Position numbers and translations under genes: made by a program | Shown here: piece by piece, positions 32,827 to 44,800 of the stretch | How positions within the stretch are numbered: the first letter of the stretch is position 1 | Layout: each line of letters opens with the position of its first letter | The notes under the pieces: model-generated | What the model was told of the DNA's origin: nothing | Databases searched by the model: none | The model's input: only the letters and a program-made list of their open reading frames with translations | Origin: Mycolicibacterium rutilum | GTDB lineage: Bacteria; Actinomycetota; Actinomycetes; Mycobacteriales; Mycobacteriaceae | Length of the DNA stretch: 64,000 bases | NCBI RefSeq assembly: GCF_900108565.1 | Contig: NZ_LT629971.1 | Coordinates: 4,588,001 to 4,652,000 of the forward strand | Direction of reading: 5' to 3'

Positions 32827-35800
32827 GGGCTCTACTCTCATCTTCCTCATCATCACCGGGCAAGCCCCGCATGCGTGGCATCGGGGGCGGGTTCTCCGGG
32901 TCGATGCCGAGCGACTCGTTGACGCTCGGGCGGCTGCGGGTCGCGCTGGCGATGATGGCCTCGTAGATCTCGTCGCCCACCCGACCCTTTGCTTGCTGCC
33001 TGGCGACGAGGTCCTCGAAGGACGGGTTGGGCTCGTTGGCGGTCAGATGTTCGGCGGTCTCCCGGTCCGCCATGAGGGTGCGTGTCCAGCTGCGCAGCGA
33101 GGCGCGCAGCTCGTACAACGTGCGGGCGCGTTCCTCGAGGTCGGCGCCTTCGTTCTCGAGGCGTTGCGCGACCTCGCGCATCCCGAGTTCGAAGGTGGTG
33201 TAGACCGTGCGGGTCTCGGCATTCGACAGGGTGCCCTGCGCGTAGTGGCTGTGGGTGGCGCTGGCGATGATCGCCTCGTACACGGCATCCCCGGTCAGCC
33301 CTTTCGACTCGTTCCTGGCGACCAGGTCGTCGAAGGACGGACTGCGCTCGTTGCTGGCGAGGACCTCGGCCGCCGCCCGGTTGCTCATCAGTTCCCGGGT
33401 CCAGCTGCGCAGCGAGCCGCGCAGGTCCGACAACAGCCGGGCGCGGTCCTGCACCGGCACACCGTCGCGCTGGAGTTGTTCGTTGAGCTCACGCAGCGCC
33501 AACTCGAACTTGCCGTAGACCTGGGTCGTCTCGGCGTCCGACAGGGTGCCGGGCGCATACCCGCTGTGGGTGGCGCTGTGGATGATGGCCTCGTAAACCG
33601 CGCCGCCTGCAAGCCCTTTGGCTTCGTTGCGGGCCACCAGGTCCTCGAAGGTCGCGGTGGTCTCCCGGGCTGCCAGCAGGTCGGCGACCTCCCGGTTGGC
33701 CATCAGATCTTGGGTCCAGGCCTTCAGAGCGTTGCGCTGTTCGGCCAGGATGCGCGCGCGCTCCCGCAGCTCGACGCCGTCGCGGGCGAGTCGCTCGTCG
33801 AGTTCGCGCAACCGCGCCTCACCGTCGCCGTAGACCGCACTGGCCTCGAGTTCGGACAGGGTGCCGCGCCGGTGCTCTCGCAGGCCGAGCACACGGACTG
33901 GATCGGGTGGCCCCGGTACCACCGGATCGGTCCCCTGCACGTGGCTGATCCTGTCCGCCGCTGCGAGTTGCAGCGGTACATCGTGTAGGGGCCGCACGGG
34001 GTTTCCGTGCTCATCGAGGTATCCGACCGCGGTCCGGGTGACCGCATCCTGACCCCAATCAGGGGGCCACCCGCTGCGTTGCCCGGTCGTGGTGTCGACC
34101 AGGAACACGTCGCGGCCGTCGAAGACGGCGAGGTAGGCGTGGCCTCCGGAACGCCCCGAGTTGTGCGCCCAGCGCGATGCGAGAACCGCTGAGGAGTTCG
34201 CGGCCATCCCCCGCAGCGTCTCCTCCACCTGCGCATAGGACTGGAACTCGGAACTCGTTCCGACGGCGAGGAAGAGCGCGTGCGCCGTCACTCCCATCGA
34301 CGTGCGTGGGGCCGCGACCCGGATCTCGCGACCGTACATCCGTGACAGCTCCGATGCGACCGAGACGGCACAGTTCTCGCTCGCGCGCGACCCGCCGAAC
34401 AACCGGTGCAGAATCCCCTTGACTCCGGTGGGCTGCGCGGGAGCTTGGTCCTCGCGGTAGTACTTGACGTAGTTGAGCCCCTGCTCGCGGCGTGCCCCGA
34501 CTCCGTTCAACAGTTGCCTGCCGAGATCGGGCTCGGCGGATGTGCTGAGATCCAGGAGGTCGATCGGCTCGGGTAGGTGAGGATTGTCCGGTTCCAGCTG
34601 CGGCAGGATCTTGTCGAGCAGGGCCCGGCCTTCGGCGCCGACCGTGCTCCGCAACCGGCCGAGCGAGTCCTTGACCGCGTTCAGCGATTCCTGCAGTTTG
34701 CGCGGATCCGGGTCCCAGGTGAATCCCCTTGGCGGCCACGCTGATCCGCCGTTGCTGTGCGTTCTCATCTCGGCGCGGTCGACGCCGGACCTCAGGTAGA
34801 GGCGCTCGAACTCCGCCGTGAGGGCCTTCGAGAACCCCCTACCACGCAGCTTCTTGTCCGTGGTGATTTCCAGGCCGGAGTGGATCGCAACCAGGCGGCC
34901 CTGACTGTCGCGATCGAAGCTGCGCTGGATGGTGCCGATCTTGGTGTCGCCGTTGAAGATCGAGCCCGTCAGCAGTACTTCGCTGCCGAAGCGATCGACA
35001 TCGTGCAGGTCGATCCGGTAAGGACCGTACATGCCCGACAGGTCGCGGGCGAGCCTGCGCGCCGACTCCATGTCTCCCGTTATGTCGACGACGTCGCCGG
35101 GTGCGTCCGCGTAGCGGGTGTCCACCTGCCGAGTGGCCGGCGGTTGCGCCCGGTACTCCGCCTGACGGCGGGCGAAATCACCCTCGGCGGGGACACCCGC
35201 GACGCGGCCGACGGCGTCGGCGGCGTCCAGACGCAGCGGCACATCGACGTTCACGCGTCCCAGAGGTTCGCCGCTCGACGTGAGATACCCGACGGCGGTG
35301 AGGTCGACCGCATCCTGCCCCCAGTGCGGCGGCCATCCCGACCACTCCCCCGTGTGCGGATCGAACAGGCGGATCGCGCCGTCGACCTTGCGGGCGAGGT
35401 ACGCGTGCCCGCCCTGCTGCGCCCCGCTCCAACGCGACACCAACACCGCCGTCGTACCGTCCGGACGGTTCCTCAGCGTCGCTTCGACATCGGCATAGCT
35501 CGTGAATTGCGCGTCCAGACCGAGTGTTTCGAACAGCGCACGGGCGGGCACACCTCGCCGCGACGCCCGAACCCCGAGCCGGATGTCGCGATCGAACAGC
35601 GCCGACAGTTGATCGGTGACGACAGTCGCACAGTTGGGGATCCGCCGCCAGATCGGGTTCCATATGCGCCGCGGACCGGCCCGCTCGGCGGCCGGTTCGA
35701 CAGTGCGCCCGCCGTCGCTGGTGCGGTGCCGTTCCACCTGAAGTCGTTCGGGATTCCCGGCCGCGATACGCCCGAAGTTGGCCCCCGATTCGGAGCGGTT

Positions 35801-38800
35801 CGCCGGCGTCGCAACCGGATCGGTGTGGAGGTAGTAGGCGTGGTGCGTGCCACCCGTCAACGGCAGGTTGCGCCCGTCCGGGAACTCCGCGGCGATGCGC
35901 ACGGCGCCGAAAACGTCCATCGCCGGGTCGACACCCAACCCGAACGCACGCGTGAGCGCGCCGAGAAGCCGCGAGGTGGCTCCGGGCGTGCGCCCACCCA
36001 GCGCGGTCACCGCGTCACGGGAGGAGGACGCAACGTACACGTCCACGCCCGGCCCGAACTCGCTGGCGTGCCGCAGCGGTCCCGCTCCGGGCGAACCGAT
36101 CAGGGAGATCGTGCGGACGTGACCCGCCAGTCTGCCGTCGCGACCGGCGTAGGCCGTCGTCGTCGAACCGTAGGAGTACCCGAACACGTGGTTCCCGGTG
36201 AAGTGGCTGCCGTCGCCCGCCAGGGCGTCGCGTCCCGCGTTGAAGGCTCGGATGTCGCTGTGCAGGATCTCTCCGCCGGTGCGCGCCGCGGTCTGGCGGA
36301 GCATGTGTCCCAGCCCTCGCCCGCTCGGGGTGTCGTAACCGATCCACGCGATCGACGCCGCTGTGAGGTTCGGGTTCTCCTGCCGAACGGACTGCAGGTG
36401 GTGCAGCGCGTTGCCGGTATAGAAGCCGAACAGCGAGTGCACCGAGGTCTGGACGCCGGGCGCATGCCAGGACACCGAATCTGCTTGATGCGGGTCGTCA
36501 CCGAAACTGACGACCGCGCGCCCATCGCCGCCGAACTCAGCGGGGTCGAACGCCAGCAACAGCGGACCATCGAGGTTCGCGCGCGCCGCGTCGGCGGCCG
36601 CCTTGCGCAGCGCATTGTCCAGCCGATTGACCCGGCGCAGGAACCTGCGCTCCTCGCCGCTCGTGCGGGTCCCCTCATCGATCTTGGACTGCACCTGATC
36701 GGCACGGTCCCGAAGCTGTTGGAGTACTTGGCGATTGGCAGCATCGCGGGCCGTCGCCGGGATACCCTCGGCGTTGCCGATGTGCTGCGGGTAGGTCTCG
36801 ATCAGCGCCTGCCGCTGCTCGTCGGTCAAGCCCTGCCACCAGGCCGCGTTGTTCTGGGCCCGCGCGACTGCCTCGTCCACCACCCCCAGCGGGTTGCGCA
36901 GCTCGTCGGGGCGCACCGGCGGGATCCGCTGGGCCAGCGCTTCCTCCGCCACCGCTCGCGTGGCGTCGGTGTCGGGCGTGGGCACCTCGGAGGGTTCCGG
37001 TTGCGGTGCGGGGCTGCTCGTTTCGGCCGGCTCTGGGATCAGCGCGCCGGTCTGGCCCGGGTGGTCGGTCGCGATCCAGCCGACGCCGAGGTCGCGGGCG
37101 TACTGCACATCGGCTTGCGAGTTGACTGTCCAGCAATAGGTGGTCAGACCCCGCGCGGCGGCGGAATCGACCAGCTCGGGATTGGCGCGCAACGTGGCGA
37201 TCGACGGGCCGATCCCGGTGGCGCCCACCGCGCCCGCCAGGTAGGGGGCGGTCTGTCCCAGAAGGACGGTCGGCAGGTTCGGCGCCGCCCGGCGCACCCG
37301 CCACAGCGCGTCCGGATAGAACGAGATCACCGCCGCGCGAGCCTGCGCGGGCGACTCGGGGTTGGCCATGCCGTAACGCTCCAGCAACGCCACGACCTCG
37401 CGTTCCAGGCGCCAGCCGCCGCTGTCGGGATGCTTGGTCTCGATGAACAGGGTGACCGGTTTGTCGTGCTCGGCGACCAGCTGGAGCAGTTGCTCGAGAG
37501 TGAGAATGCCGGTGTCACTTCGGGTGTCAGCGACATCTCGGCTCGGGTGCCAGCCGCCGAAGTCGAGCTCCTGCAGCTGCGCCAGCGTCATGTCACCGAC
37601 GGATCCCGTCCCGTCGGAGGTGCGGGCGACCTGTCTGTCGTGGATGCAGACCAGGTGCCCGTCCTTGGTCATCCGGACGTCGCATTCGAGTCCGCGTGCA
37701 CCTTGGCGCAGCGCCTCGCGGTAGGCGGCCAGCGTCTGCTCCGGGAAGTCGTGCGACGCTCCGCGGTGTGCCACCACCCGCCCGCTGTCGTCGCGGGGTA
37801 CCCACAAGTCCGGGTCGGCGGCCGTCGTCGAAGTGTGGATGCGGGTGCGCGCGAGGGTGGCGACATCGCCGCCCTCGGCTACCAGCGCTGCGCGGACAGC
37901 ATGGAGTGCCGCGATGTCGCTGTGCAGCGCAGGCGCTGCCCGGTTGTCGCCGACCCAGACGATGGCGCTGTCATGAGACTGCAACTGGTCCAGTGCCGGG
38001 CCGACGAGGGCACCGATCTCGTCGATGGGCTGCCGTCCGGCGTGCCACGAGACCTCCTGCGCGGTGTACGGGTCGGCGCCGAATCCGATGACGGCGCGTC
38101 CGTCACCGCCGAACGCGGCGGGATCGAACGCCAGCAGCAGCGGCGCCGGCAGGCCGGCACGTTGAGCGTCGGCGTCGGCCTTGCGCAGCGCGGCCTCGAT
38201 CCTGTTCACCGTGTCCAGGAACTTGCGTTCCTCGCGGCTGGGGCGGACGAACTCGTCGAGTTTGCGCTGCACCACATCGGCGCGCCCTCGATACTCCTGC
38301 AGCACGCGGCGATTGGCGGTGTCACGGTCGGCTGCGGGGATGCCCTCGGCATTGCCGACGTGCTGCGGGTAGCTCGCGATCAGGTGCTGGCGCTGCGTGT
38401 CGGACAGCGCAGCCCACCACGTGGCGTTGTCCTGCGCGCGCTGGACGGCCAGCTCGGCGTCCCCGAGCGGACTTCGCAGTTCGGTTGCGTGGATACCCCG
38501 TTCGGTGAGCAGCGTGTCAGCGGCCCCGACGGCAACGTGGTCGGGAAGCCCCTGGACCCGGCCGATGAACGCAGCGGCCGCCAGGTGATCCGTGCTGCCG
38601 TCGTATGCGTCGGCGGGATCACCGTTGCGGTCGAGGTAACCGACGGCGGTGCGGCGCACCGCGTCTTCGCTCCACGGCGGCGGCCATCGCCTCTGCTCGC
38701 CGCTGTGCGGATCGAGGAGATAGACCGTGCCGCCATCGTTGACCGCCAGGAACGCGTGCCCGGCCTGACCCCGGCCGCGCCACCGGGAGGCCAGCACCGC

Positions 38801-41800
38801 GGAGGATCCGTCGCCGCGCGCCAGCAGTTCCGCCTCGACGTCGGCGTAGGTGGCGAACTGCGAACGCAATCCGAGGGCCTCGAACAACCGCGCCGCCGGG
38901 ATGCCGCGCGGTGACGGGGCCAGGGGCAGTAGAAAATCCCGCCCGTAGCGGGCCGACAACTGGTCCATGACGTCGAAGGCACAGTTGCTTTCGCGCCCGA
39001 AGCGTGGGTTCCAGAAGTTCCGGCGATTGACTGGGTAGTGGCGGGACGGGTCGTCATGCACGCGCAGCGGCCGGCCGATGGCCGGGTCGACGGTTCCTTC
39101 CCCGGGGCTGCGGCCCACTCGGGGACGCTCACGCAGCGTTCGATGGCCTTCGAGGTCGACTCGGTCGATGCGCCCGGCGGCGATCCGACCGAAGTTGGCC
39201 AGCGACTCGGTCCGCACCTGCAGTGTCCCCGGATCCAGGTAGGCCCAGTACAGGCTGTGCGTCATCCGCGAGCCGGCGCCGTAGCGATCCAGCACCGCCG
39301 GGAATTCGGCGGTGATCCGTTGCGCGCCGAACGAATCCATGGCCGGGTCGATACCTTGTCCCCTGCTGCGGATGAAGCGCCCCCGCTCGCCGGGCCGCTC
39401 CCCGCCCAGACCGGTCGTCCGGTCGCGCGACGACGAGGCGACGAACACGTTGTGTGCGCCGATCCCGAACTCGCTGGCATGCCGCAGGGGGCCCGCGCCC
39501 GGCGATCCGATCAAGGTGATGGTGCGCACCTGTCCGGCCAGTCGCATACCGGCGCCGGCATGGCTGACCGTGCTCGACCCGTAGGAGTGGGCGAAGATGT
39601 GGTTGCCGTTGAATTGCGTTCCGTCACCGGCGAACTCATTGCGCCCGGCGTTGAAGGCCCGGATGTCGCTCGCGAAGATCTGACCGCCATTGCGGGCCAT
39701 CGTCTGCGAGGTTACGCGCGGGTCCCAGCTGCCCGGCGGCTCGTAACCCAGATAGGTGATCGAGGCCGCGTTGAGGTCCGGGTTCTCGCGCAGGGTCGAC
39801 TCCAGCTGGTTGAAGCCGCGTTGCATCATCGTCCGCAGCTTCTCGATCGTCGTCGACATCCCCGGCACGTACCAGGAGACCGAATCGGCGGTGTAGGGGT
39901 CCGCGCCGAAGCTGACGATGGCGCGTCCGACGCCGTTGAACGCGCGGGGGTCCAGCGCCAGCAGGTAGGGTCCGCCGACCTGAGCTCGTGACGTGTTGCG
40001 TTGCGCGGCGCGCAGCCCGTCCTCGATCTTGTTCATCAGCGCGAGGTATTTCTCCTGTGCGCCGTTGAGCGCTACCCCGTTGTCGCGCCGGGACACCAGC
40101 AGGTCGCGGTACGCCAGGTACTTGTCGAGCATCAGTGAATTGGCCTGGTGGCGCGCCATCGGCGGGATGCCTTCGGCGTTGCCGACCTGGTGCGGATACG
40201 CCTCGATGAGCGCCTGCCGCTGCGATTCGGTCAGGCCCTTCCACCAGCGGGCGTTGGCGTCGGCACGCCGCACCGCCTCATCCACCGCGACCCTGTGATC
40301 GGCCGGGCTCATCAGCTGGTCCGCGGTTATTCCGCGCTCCGCCAACGCAGTATCGGCCACCACCTGCGAGGTGGCCGGCACCTGTTCGACGTCGGCGGCG
40401 ACCAACTCGTCCGCCGACGGGATCGTCTCGGAGGCGGTGTCCGCTGCAGCGGGCAACCGCTGGAACCGTGGGTTCCAGATGTGCCTGCCCTCGACCGAGT
40501 GCCTCGCAGTCGGGTCGTCGGCGATTCGCAGGGGCCGGCCGATGGCGGGTTCGACAGTGATCAGGCGCGGCTTGCGGAACAAGCGTTGCTTCTCGACCAG
40601 GGTGCGGTGGGCTTCTTGGTCGACCTGATCGAACTGTCCCGCGGCGATGCGACCGAAATTGGTCAGCGACTCGCTGCGGATCCGCAACGTGCCCGGGTCC
40701 AGGTACGCCCAGTACAGGCTGTGCGTCATGCGGGAACCCGGTCCCCCGTGGTCGAGCGCCGAGGGGAATTCCGAGGTGATCCGCGTGGCACCGAAGGTGT
40801 CCATGGCGGGATCGACGCCCTGGCCCATCCGCCGGATGGTCCGCCCGCGATGTCCCGGCTGCTCGCCGCCCAGCCCTGGGGTGCGGTCGCGCGACGACGA
40901 CGCGACGAATACCCGTACGTTTTCGCCGAATTCGCTGGCATGCTGCAGCGGTCCTGCGCCTGGAGAGCCGATCAGCGTCACGGTGCTGATGTCTTCGCCG
41001 AGCCGTTCGCCGACCGCGGCGTGACTGACCGTCGTCGAACCGTAGGAGTGGGCGAAGACGTGGTTGTTGCGGAAATGGCTTCCATCTGCGGCGAATTCGT
41101 CGCGGCCGGTGTTGAACGACAGCAGGTCACTGGCGAAGATCTGTCCGCCGTTGTGCGCCATCCGCTGGAACATGACGTTGGGGTCCCAGCTGCCCGGGGC
41201 CTTGTAGCCGATGTACGTGATCGAGGCCGCGGACAGATCGGGGTCCTGCTGCAGTGTGGACTGCAGTTGGTTGAACCCCCGGAGCATCATCGTGCGCAGC
41301 TTCTCGATCGTGGTCGTCATGCCGGGCACGTACCACGACACCGAGTCGGCCGTATAAGGATCCGCCCCGAAGCTGACGATCGCGCGGCCGTTGCCGCCGA
41401 ATGCCCGCGGGTCCAAGGCGAGCAGGTACGGCCCTCCGACGTTGGCACGCGCGGTGTTGCGTTCGGCGGAACGAAGGGCGGCCTCGATCTCGTTCATCAG
41501 ATCGACGAACTGCTGCTGCTTGCCGCTGAGCTCCAAACCGTTGTCGCGGCGCGACTCGAGCAGGTCCCGATGCGCGAGGTACTCCTGCAGCTTGAGCGAA
41601 TTGGCGTCGTGCCGGGCCATCGGCGGAACACCCTCGGCGTTGCCGATCTGACGCGGGTAGGTCTGGATCAACGCCTGCTGCTGGGTCGGCGACAACCCCT
41701 TCCACCACTGGGCGTTGCCCCGCGCGAGCGTGACGGCCGCCGGCACCGGCTTGGTGTGGTCGGCCGGGCTCATCAGGGCGTCGGCATCGAGACCCCGTTG

Positions 41801-44800
41801 CGCCAGCGCCTGATCGGCGATGTCGCGTGCGGTCTCGGGGTCGAGATGAATCGCTGCGGTCTCGGCCGGGGTGTCGGTCGTATCGCCGGGACTCAGTTCG
41901 CCGGCGTCGGCTTGGGTGGGTTCGACTGCCGCGGGCGGAGGTGTGCGCCACCGTGGGTTCCACGGTCGGCGAACGGAGCGGTCGTCGGCATGTTCACCGT
42001 CGTCGAGCCGCAGAGGGCGCCCAGCGGCGGGTTCGACGGTGCGCAGATGCGGGCGGCGGAGCGGCCGCTCGTCGATTGTTCGGGCGGACTCGAAGTCGAG
42101 CCGGTCGGGGTGTCCGGCCGCGATTCGACCGAAGTTGGCCAGCGACTCGGTGCGCACGGGCGGGTCGGCCGTCCGGTCGACGAACTTGTAGTAGGACAGG
42201 TGCGTCCCCCAGGTGCGCCTGCGGTCCATGGCGGCCGAGAACTCCGCGGTGATCCGCTGGGCGCCGAACGACGACATCGCGGGATCGACGCCGAGGTTGA
42301 TCCCGAGAATCCGCCCGGCGGCGCCGAACAGTCGGGCGCCGACCGCCGCGATCGGGTCCCGTGACGAGGAGGCGACGTAAACGTCGACGTCCGGACCGAA
42401 TTCGTCGGCGTTCTGGACCGGCCCTGCGCCGGGTGAGCCGATCAGGGTGATGGTGCGGATGTCGTTCGCCAACCGGCCGTCGCGGCCCGCGTGGCTCGCG
42501 GTGGTCGATCCGTAGGAGTGGGCGAAGACATGGTTACCCCGGAAGTGGCTGCCATCGCCGGCCCATGCGTCGCGGGCGGTGTTGAAGGCGCGGATGTCGG
42601 CGTAGAGGATGGCCGCGCCGGCCCGCGCGGCGTTCTGGCTGGCCGCCCCGAAAAGTCCACTCGGGGTGTCGTATCCGATCCAGGCGATCGACGTCGCCTT
42701 CAGGGTGGGGTTTTCGTGCAGGGTGGACTGCAGGTGTTTGAGCGCGTCCCCCATACAGGGGCCGAGTTGGTCGATGTTCATCTTCAAGCCGGGCACGTGC
42801 CACGACACCGAATCCGCCGAGTACGGATCGGCTCCGAAGCTGACCAGGGCGCGTCCGTTCCCGCCGAACGACAATGGGTCGAACGCGAGCAGCATCGGGC
42901 CGCCGACACCGGCGTCGTCGGCCGCGTCGCGGGCCTGCGTGAGCTGCTCCTGGATGCGCTCGAGCCGAGCCAGTTGTTTGCGTTGCTCCCGGCTGAGCCG
43001 TTCGCCGCGTTCCCTGCGGGCCTGCAGTTCCCGGTGGTCCTTGTTCAGCGACTGGGTGTTGGCTTCGTGTCTCGCGGAGGCGGGGATCCCTTCGGCGTTG
43101 CCGATGTGGTGCGGATACGAGTGGATCAGCGCGCTCTGCTCGGCGCCGGTCAGCCCGGCCCACCAGGCGGCGTTGTCGCGTGCCCGTGCGCTGGCCGCCT
43201 CCATCAGCCCGAGCGGGTTGCGCAACTGCTCGGCGGAGTCGACCGGCGGCACGCGCCGGGCGAGCGCCGAGTCGGCGACCATGTGCTGGGGCACGACGTC
43301 GCGCCAGCGTTCCCCGGCCGAACGGTCCCCGTCGGGCGAGGGTGACGGGTCACCCTCGCCAGGGTGGCCCCGGGCCAGCCCGATCGCGGCCGGCGCGACG
43401 AGCTGGCTGATGTCACTCAGGCGGTTGGTCGGGTTGCCGTGTTCGTCGAGATAGCCGACGGCCGAACGTAATACCGCGTCCGGCCGCCAGTCCGGGGGCC
43501 ACGGCCGACGCTCCCCGTCGGGAGTCTCGAGGAACACCTGCCCGTCCTGGTTGACGGCAAGGTACGCGTGGCCGCCCCGGTTCGGGCCGCCCGCCCACGC
43601 CGACGTCACGATCGCCGACGACCCCGATTCCATTCCCTCCAACTCGGCTTTCACCTGGGCCAAGGTCGCGAACTCGCCGCCGGAGCCGACCGCACGGAAG
43701 AGTGCCGTGGCCGGTGTGCCCTGCGACGAGGGCAACTCTTCGAGACGGATCGGCCGGCCGTATTTGGCCGACAACACCTCGGCGACCCGCTGGATACAGT
43801 CGTTGTCCGACGGGTCCGGAGTGCCGATCGTGGCGTCGGGATCGGGTGCCGGCGCGCCGGTGTCGGCCGTGTCCGGCTGTGCCGCCACGTCTTCCGCGAT
43901 GCGGGCTGCCGGGATCGCGCCGTCCTGGGTGACCTGGGCGGCCGGTGTCGCCCTGGGCGCCGTGGTGTCGGGGTCCTGGTCGGCGGACGGTGTCTCACTC
44001 CGGCGGGGTTGCGACGGCGGTGGTGTGCGTGACGGGGGTACGGACGTGCTCGACGATGTCGGTGCGCTGGTGGTCGATGACGGCGGTGCTGCCGGCGTGC
44101 CGGCTGGGGACCCGCTCGGCGTGGCCGGTGAGACCGCGTGGGCCTGGTTCGGGCTCGGCTGGTCCGGAGTGATCGCTCCTGCAACGGAATTGGGCGACAC
44201 CTCGGCGGAGTCCGTCGTCGGGCCGGCGTCGGCCACAGCTCCGTTGACCGGCTGCCCGGTGGCGGACACATCGGGAGCGGTGTCCGCGGCGGCCAGCCCG
44301 GCGATCGGCTCGGCGCTCGAGGTGTCGTGCGCGGTGGGTGCATCGACCAGTCCGGCACCGTCGGATGTCGGCGCCGGCGTGGCGGCGGGGTCTCCGGTCT
44401 GTGGCAGCGGCTGAGCCTGCTGTGTTCCTCCGTCGACGTCGGCGGGTGCCGAGTCCCTCTGCACAGCAGCGTGATTCGTTTCCGCGTCGACATTGGCGTG
44501 CGACTGCCCTGCGACGGGCTCGGCCACTCGGGCTCCGTCCGTACTGTCTGTACTGTCCGCACTGTCCGGTACCTGACCGTTGACCTCGGCGCGACCGACG
44601 GTGTTGTCGGGGTCGCTATTGGTGTCGTTGCCGGCCGGACTGCGATCGCCGGTGGCCGGTTCGGAGTCGTCGGGAGCGGGCTCGTGCAGCGGCCCCCCAT
44701 CCTCGGGCATCGAGCGCGGATCCGCCGGCGGGCCGGGCAGCTGCCCGTCGGGTGTGCGGCTCGGGGTCGCGGGCATGACACCCGCGCCTTTCAAGCCGCC

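Noticed and set aside
34757..38914. A 1385-codon open frame on the plus strand opposite the effector gene
   Set aside because: It is Arg/Gly/Val/Ala-rich with no recognisable domain and mirrors the repeat pattern of the minus-strand gene; high GC keeps the antisense frame open.
40148..42364. A 738-codon plus-strand frame opposite the hydrolase modules
   Set aside because: Same reason: shadow of the repeated minus-strand coding sequence, with no domain or ribosome site.
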